Positions 61,761 to 64,000 of a stretch of 64,000 nt of DNA are shown here, one piece after another. The notes under the pieces were generated by a model. It ran no database searches and was not told the origin of the DNA. It saw nothing but the letters and a program-made list of their open reading frames with translations. The DNA is taken from positions 712,501 through 776,500 of the forward strand of contig JABSTR010001139.1 in the NCBI GenBank assembly GCA_013339765.2, written 5' to 3'. Each line of letters begins with the position of its first letter. Positions within the stretch are counted from its first letter, which is position 1. This DNA is from Haemaphysalis longicornis (Eukaryota > Arthropoda > Arachnida > Ixodida > Ixodidae). The position numbers and the translations under genes were made by a program.

Positions 61761-62747
61761 GCTCCGGCCGATGGGCTCCCTGTCTGTCTACCAGGCAGTG
61801 AGCTCCGGGACCTCTTTGACTACCAGGGTAAGGTCAAAGAAGAAAGTACCCCCGTCTCCCTGCTTTTTTCTATGCCGTATGAAAAAATCAAACCCCCCTC
61901 CTAAACGTGATCGGTCCCTGAAAAAGGGGCCGCACCGAAGTCTTGTTTCCTTCACTTCCAAGCATGAGCTTCCCCAAGCCAGAAAACTATTCTTGTTTCA
62001 TTGTTATCGAATCTCTTGACGCAGCCCACCCACTTGCTTCACAATCGGTATTTTTCATTACAAAATACCTTGACGGAATAATTGGGAAAACCTACAATGC
62101 CAAAAAAACAACGCACAGGTGAACAACGCTCGTAGAGGTAACAAACAAGCAGCAGGCAACCACACTCCTTGGTCGGACGAAAAAGGTCGATCTGGACATC
62201 AGGGTCACACTCCACCTCAGCCTGAATAGCTCGCAGGGTGTTATCTCTGAGCCAGACCTCCTAAACGAGACAGATGATGACCTTCTTAAAGGTTTAAAGG
62301 ATCAGGACGTCACCGCCGTGCGCCGCATCACGATGCGCAGGGATGATAAGATAATCCCCAGCAAACATATTATCCTGAGCTTCAACCGCTCCTCACTTCC
62401 TGAACATATCAACGCAGGCTTCATTCGATGCTCCATACGTCCTTACATTCCGAACCCGCGCCGCTGCTTTAAGTGCCAGCGGTTCGGGCACGGAACCAAC
62501 TCCTGCCGTGGCCGTCTGACCTGCGCAAAGTGCTCCTAGCATGATCACCCATCGGACAATTGTCCATCATCAACCCTCACCTGCGCCAACTGCCAGGGAC
62601 CCCGTGCCGCCTACTCTCGAAAATGTGAAAAGTTTCAACTAGAAAATAAAATCATCAACATCAAAGTCACTGAAAACATCACCTTCCAAGAGGCGCGAAA
62701 GAGGTTCGCCTCTTTCCCCCTGGGCAGGTACGCCGACGCGGCTCGCC

Positions 62748-62764
62748 GGGGGGGGGGGGGGGGG
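62748..62764 (+). repeat. Poly-G run (17 G) in ORF1
   Basis: Encodes Gly repeats in frame as assembled. Length uncertain by nature. Confidence 0.85.
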
Positions 62765-62828
62765 CAGAGCGGCGTCTGGTCTCGGCGGGGACCCAGTACC
62801 GTGAGTCGGACTTGGTCCCGCCACCGCG

Positions 62829-62848
62829 CCCCCCCCCCCCCCCCCCCC
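62829..62848 (+). repeat. Poly-C run in ORF1
   Basis: About 19-20 C encoding Pro repeats, followed by CGGGCTGCCTCAGGCAGCCC, itself a short hairpin. Confidence 0.85.
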
Positions 62849-63310
62849 GGGCTGCCTCAGGCAGCCCAGCCCGGCACCGCACCGGTTGCTGAGCCAGCAG
62901 CGATTGTGGTGCCAACCGTATCTGTTGGGACCGATGCAGCTCCTGCCCTTGCCTCCCCGTCCTCCAGTGCGTTGGAGGGTGCCGAGGGGATGGACACCGG
63001 GGGCCCCGCACCGGCTCCCACCGCTACCGCACCGCCCGTGCCACTTCTGGCGCCCCCGACGCCCGCGGCGGTGGCGGCTCAAACGAAGGGCTCTCGAAGG
63101 GGTGCCAAGTCCGGTGCGCCCGGTTCGACGAGCACACCCAGGGCATCGGACGACGAGATGGACGTCGCGCCGTTCTTGCCTGCAACGCAGCGCAAGGAGC
63201 GGCCTCCGACGTCCAAGCCTACACAAAGGCCCAAAAAGCCCAATCCCAGAGTCACAGCCCCGAAAGACGACACATAAACATACGCACTCCAGTAGCTCTC
63301 ACACTAAATA

Positions 63311-64000
63311 ATGGGAAGAGAAAACATAATACAATGGAACTGTAGATGCCTCCTTAAAAATCTTGACGATGTGTACGAGATGCTGCATGCCAATCAGCCA
63401 AGTCTCATGTGTCTTCAAGAAACGCATCTAAACTCCAGGCACACAAATTTCTTGAATAGTTACATGGTAGTTAGAAAGGACAGAGATGGTGGTGGCACAT
63501 CCTCCGGTGGTGTGGCCATCATTGCCCGAAAATCCTTGGCATGCCACACTGTCAAACTACAGACTGTCCTAGAGGCCGTGGCCATCCAAACCATAATCTT
63601 TAATAGGCTTATAACATTATGCTCTCTTTACATCCCTCCCGACTTCCAGCTCTCGAGCTCTGACTTGGAGGCGCTGGTCGACCAGCTGCCCGAACCGTAC
63701 ATTCTGACAGGCGACCTTAATGCACAGAACTCTCTTTGGGGCTCCTCCAGAATGGATGCCCGAGGTCGCCTGATAGAGAAATTGCTAACATCTTCAGGAG
63801 CATGCCTTTTCAACAATAAACAGCCTACATACCATAACATAGGTCACAACACATACTCACATCTTGACCTGGCTATTGGTTCTGCAATTCTCTTTCCATC
63901 TCTTGAGTGGGATGTTGGCACTAACCCATATGGTAGTGACAACTTCCCAACCACATTAACATACATAGGTAAAGGCCCGAACAGTTCACCTTCCCATAAC
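63311..64000 (+). CDS. I-type LINE ORF2, endonuclease domain (truncated by window)
   Basis: ATG at 63311, 34 bases after the ORF1 stop, open for 230 codons to the window end. APE-type endonuclease motifs in order: IIQWNCRCL (~6-14), LMCLQETHL (~32-40, catalytic Glu), GGVAIIARK, CSLYIPPDF, ILTGDLNAQNSLWGSS (~130-145, GDxNA metal-binding and catalytic Asp/Asn) and SHLDLAIGS. The final motif, normally SDHFP, reads SDNFP: the catalytic His is Asn, so nicking activity should be lost. The protein normally nicks the target to prime reverse transcription. An overlapping minus-strand frame is a shadow. Confidence 0.9.
   Translation, partial: MGRENIIQWNCRCLLKNLDDVYEMLHANQPSLMCLQETHLNSRHTNFLNSYMVVRKDRDGGGTSSGGVAIIARKSLACHTVKLQTVLEAVAIQTIIFNRLITLCSLYIPPDFQLSSSDLEALVDQLPEPYILTGDLNAQNSLWGSSRMDARGRLIEKLLTSSGACLFNNKQPTYHNIGHNTYSHLDLAIGSAILFPSLEWDVGTNPYGSDNFPTTLTYIGKGPNSSPSHN

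Larger units (their letters stand above)
61964..63277 (+). pseudogene. I-type LINE ORF1 (CCHC gag-like protein) with two stops
   Basis: From ATG 61964 one frame runs to TAA at 63275-63277, interrupted by TGA at 62120-62122 (a CGA>TGA change would explain it) and TAG at 62537-62539. Domains: N-terminal RRM-like region to ~residue 160 (GVISEPDLLNETDDDLLKGL, VRRITMRRDDKIIPSKHI), then zinc knuckles CFKCQRFGHGTNSC, CAKCS...HDHPSDNC and CANC...C, and a Pro/Ala-rich tail with poly-Gly and poly-Pro from the 17-G and ~19-C runs (62748-62764, 62829-62848). Binds element RNA in family members. The run lengths preserve frame as read here. Confidence 0.88.
61765..64000 (+). mobile_element. I-type LINE, 5' region to window edge, relatively young
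   Basis: The order is a 5' UTR (61765-61963), ORF1 with CCHC knuckles (61964-63277) and ORF2 starting with an endonuclease (63311 to the edge), the standard I-element layout. ORF1 has just two in-frame stops in ~438 codons and ORF2 none in 230, so this copy is much less decayed than any other LINE here. RT and RNase H would lie beyond the window. Confidence 0.88.

Noticed and set aside
1..64000. CRISPR arrays, operons, Shine-Dalgarno sites, rho-independent terminators
   Set aside because: None seen. Gene structure, SINEs and LINEs show this is eukaryotic DNA, so bacterial features were not called.
1..64000. Endogenous virus sequences other than retrotransposons
   Set aside because: No capsid, glycoprotein or RNA-virus polymerase motif was recognised. 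LTR-type fragments fit Ty3/Gypsy and BEL/Pao elements without an envelope.

Overview
The window is eukaryotic nuclear DNA that is very dense in repeats. The reasons are spliced host exons with canonical GT/AG borders, tRNA-derived SINEs, several clades of non-LTR retrotransposon, Gypsy, BEL/Pao and Penelope-like fragments, DNA-transposon fossils and abundant microsatellites. No bacterial operon, CRISPR array or rRNA is visible. The peptide style of the LINEs (I/R1-like elements with an RNase H domain, Jockey/CR1-like elements, an RTE), the Penelope-like GIY-YIG remnant and the tRNA-headed SINEs point to an arthropod, most likely a hard tick (Ixodida). That assignment is inference from familiarity with these families, not from a database search.

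Host genes. Two are supported. On the minus strand near 12 kb is the first coding exon of a claudin/PMP22-like four-pass membrane protein, in a CpG-rich block and with an apparent one-base frameshift. On the plus strand two exons (35.27-35.42 kb and 54.80-54.94 kb) fit together in phase as part of a PfkB-type carbohydrate kinase, most like the pseudouridine kinase part of pseudouridine-metabolising proteins. The 19.4-kb intron between them is filled with mobile elements.

Layout. 0-9 kb: a LINE 3' end, a Gypsy integrase fragment, a minus-strand LINE with RT and RNase H (3.75-5.99 kb) carrying a hairpin insertion, then a plus-strand Jockey/CR1-like LINE (5.99-9.03 kb) split by a hAT-type element with an 8-bp target duplication. 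9-12.5 kb: little recognisable apart from the claudin-like exon. 12.9-28 kb: MITEs, three copies (A, B, C) of a composite repeat holding a tRNA-like module, an LTR pair joined head to tail, Gypsy pol remnants split by a SINE, AT-rich satellite-like units, foldbacks, a Penelope-like fragment and a pogo/Tigger-like element. 28-35 kb: a BEL/Pao gag fragment, a LINE fragment, a third hairpin element and a SINE. 35-55 kb (kinase intron): a 3.8-kb LINE with a SINE in its coding region, satellite units, an RTE and a further LINE in opposite orientations, an unidentified ORF remnant, foldback arms and two LINE 3' ends. 55-61 kb: mostly unrecognised, with SINE and transposon ends. 60.8-64 kb: a minus-strand RNase H fragment next to a fairly young I-type LINE whose ORF2 endonuclease runs off the window.

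The elements form a nested record: insertions with clear target duplications (hAT in LINE, SINE in LINE, SINE in Gypsy, hairpin elements in a LINE and at a LINE/satellite junction) give relative ages. The least explained signals are (1) three short elements built from a long hairpin of differing sequence followed by a shared CCAACT-type tail, two of them with 11-12 bp duplications, and (2) a recurring set of small perfect palindromes that interrupt otherwise ordinary repeats, which look like template-switch (snap-back) duplications.
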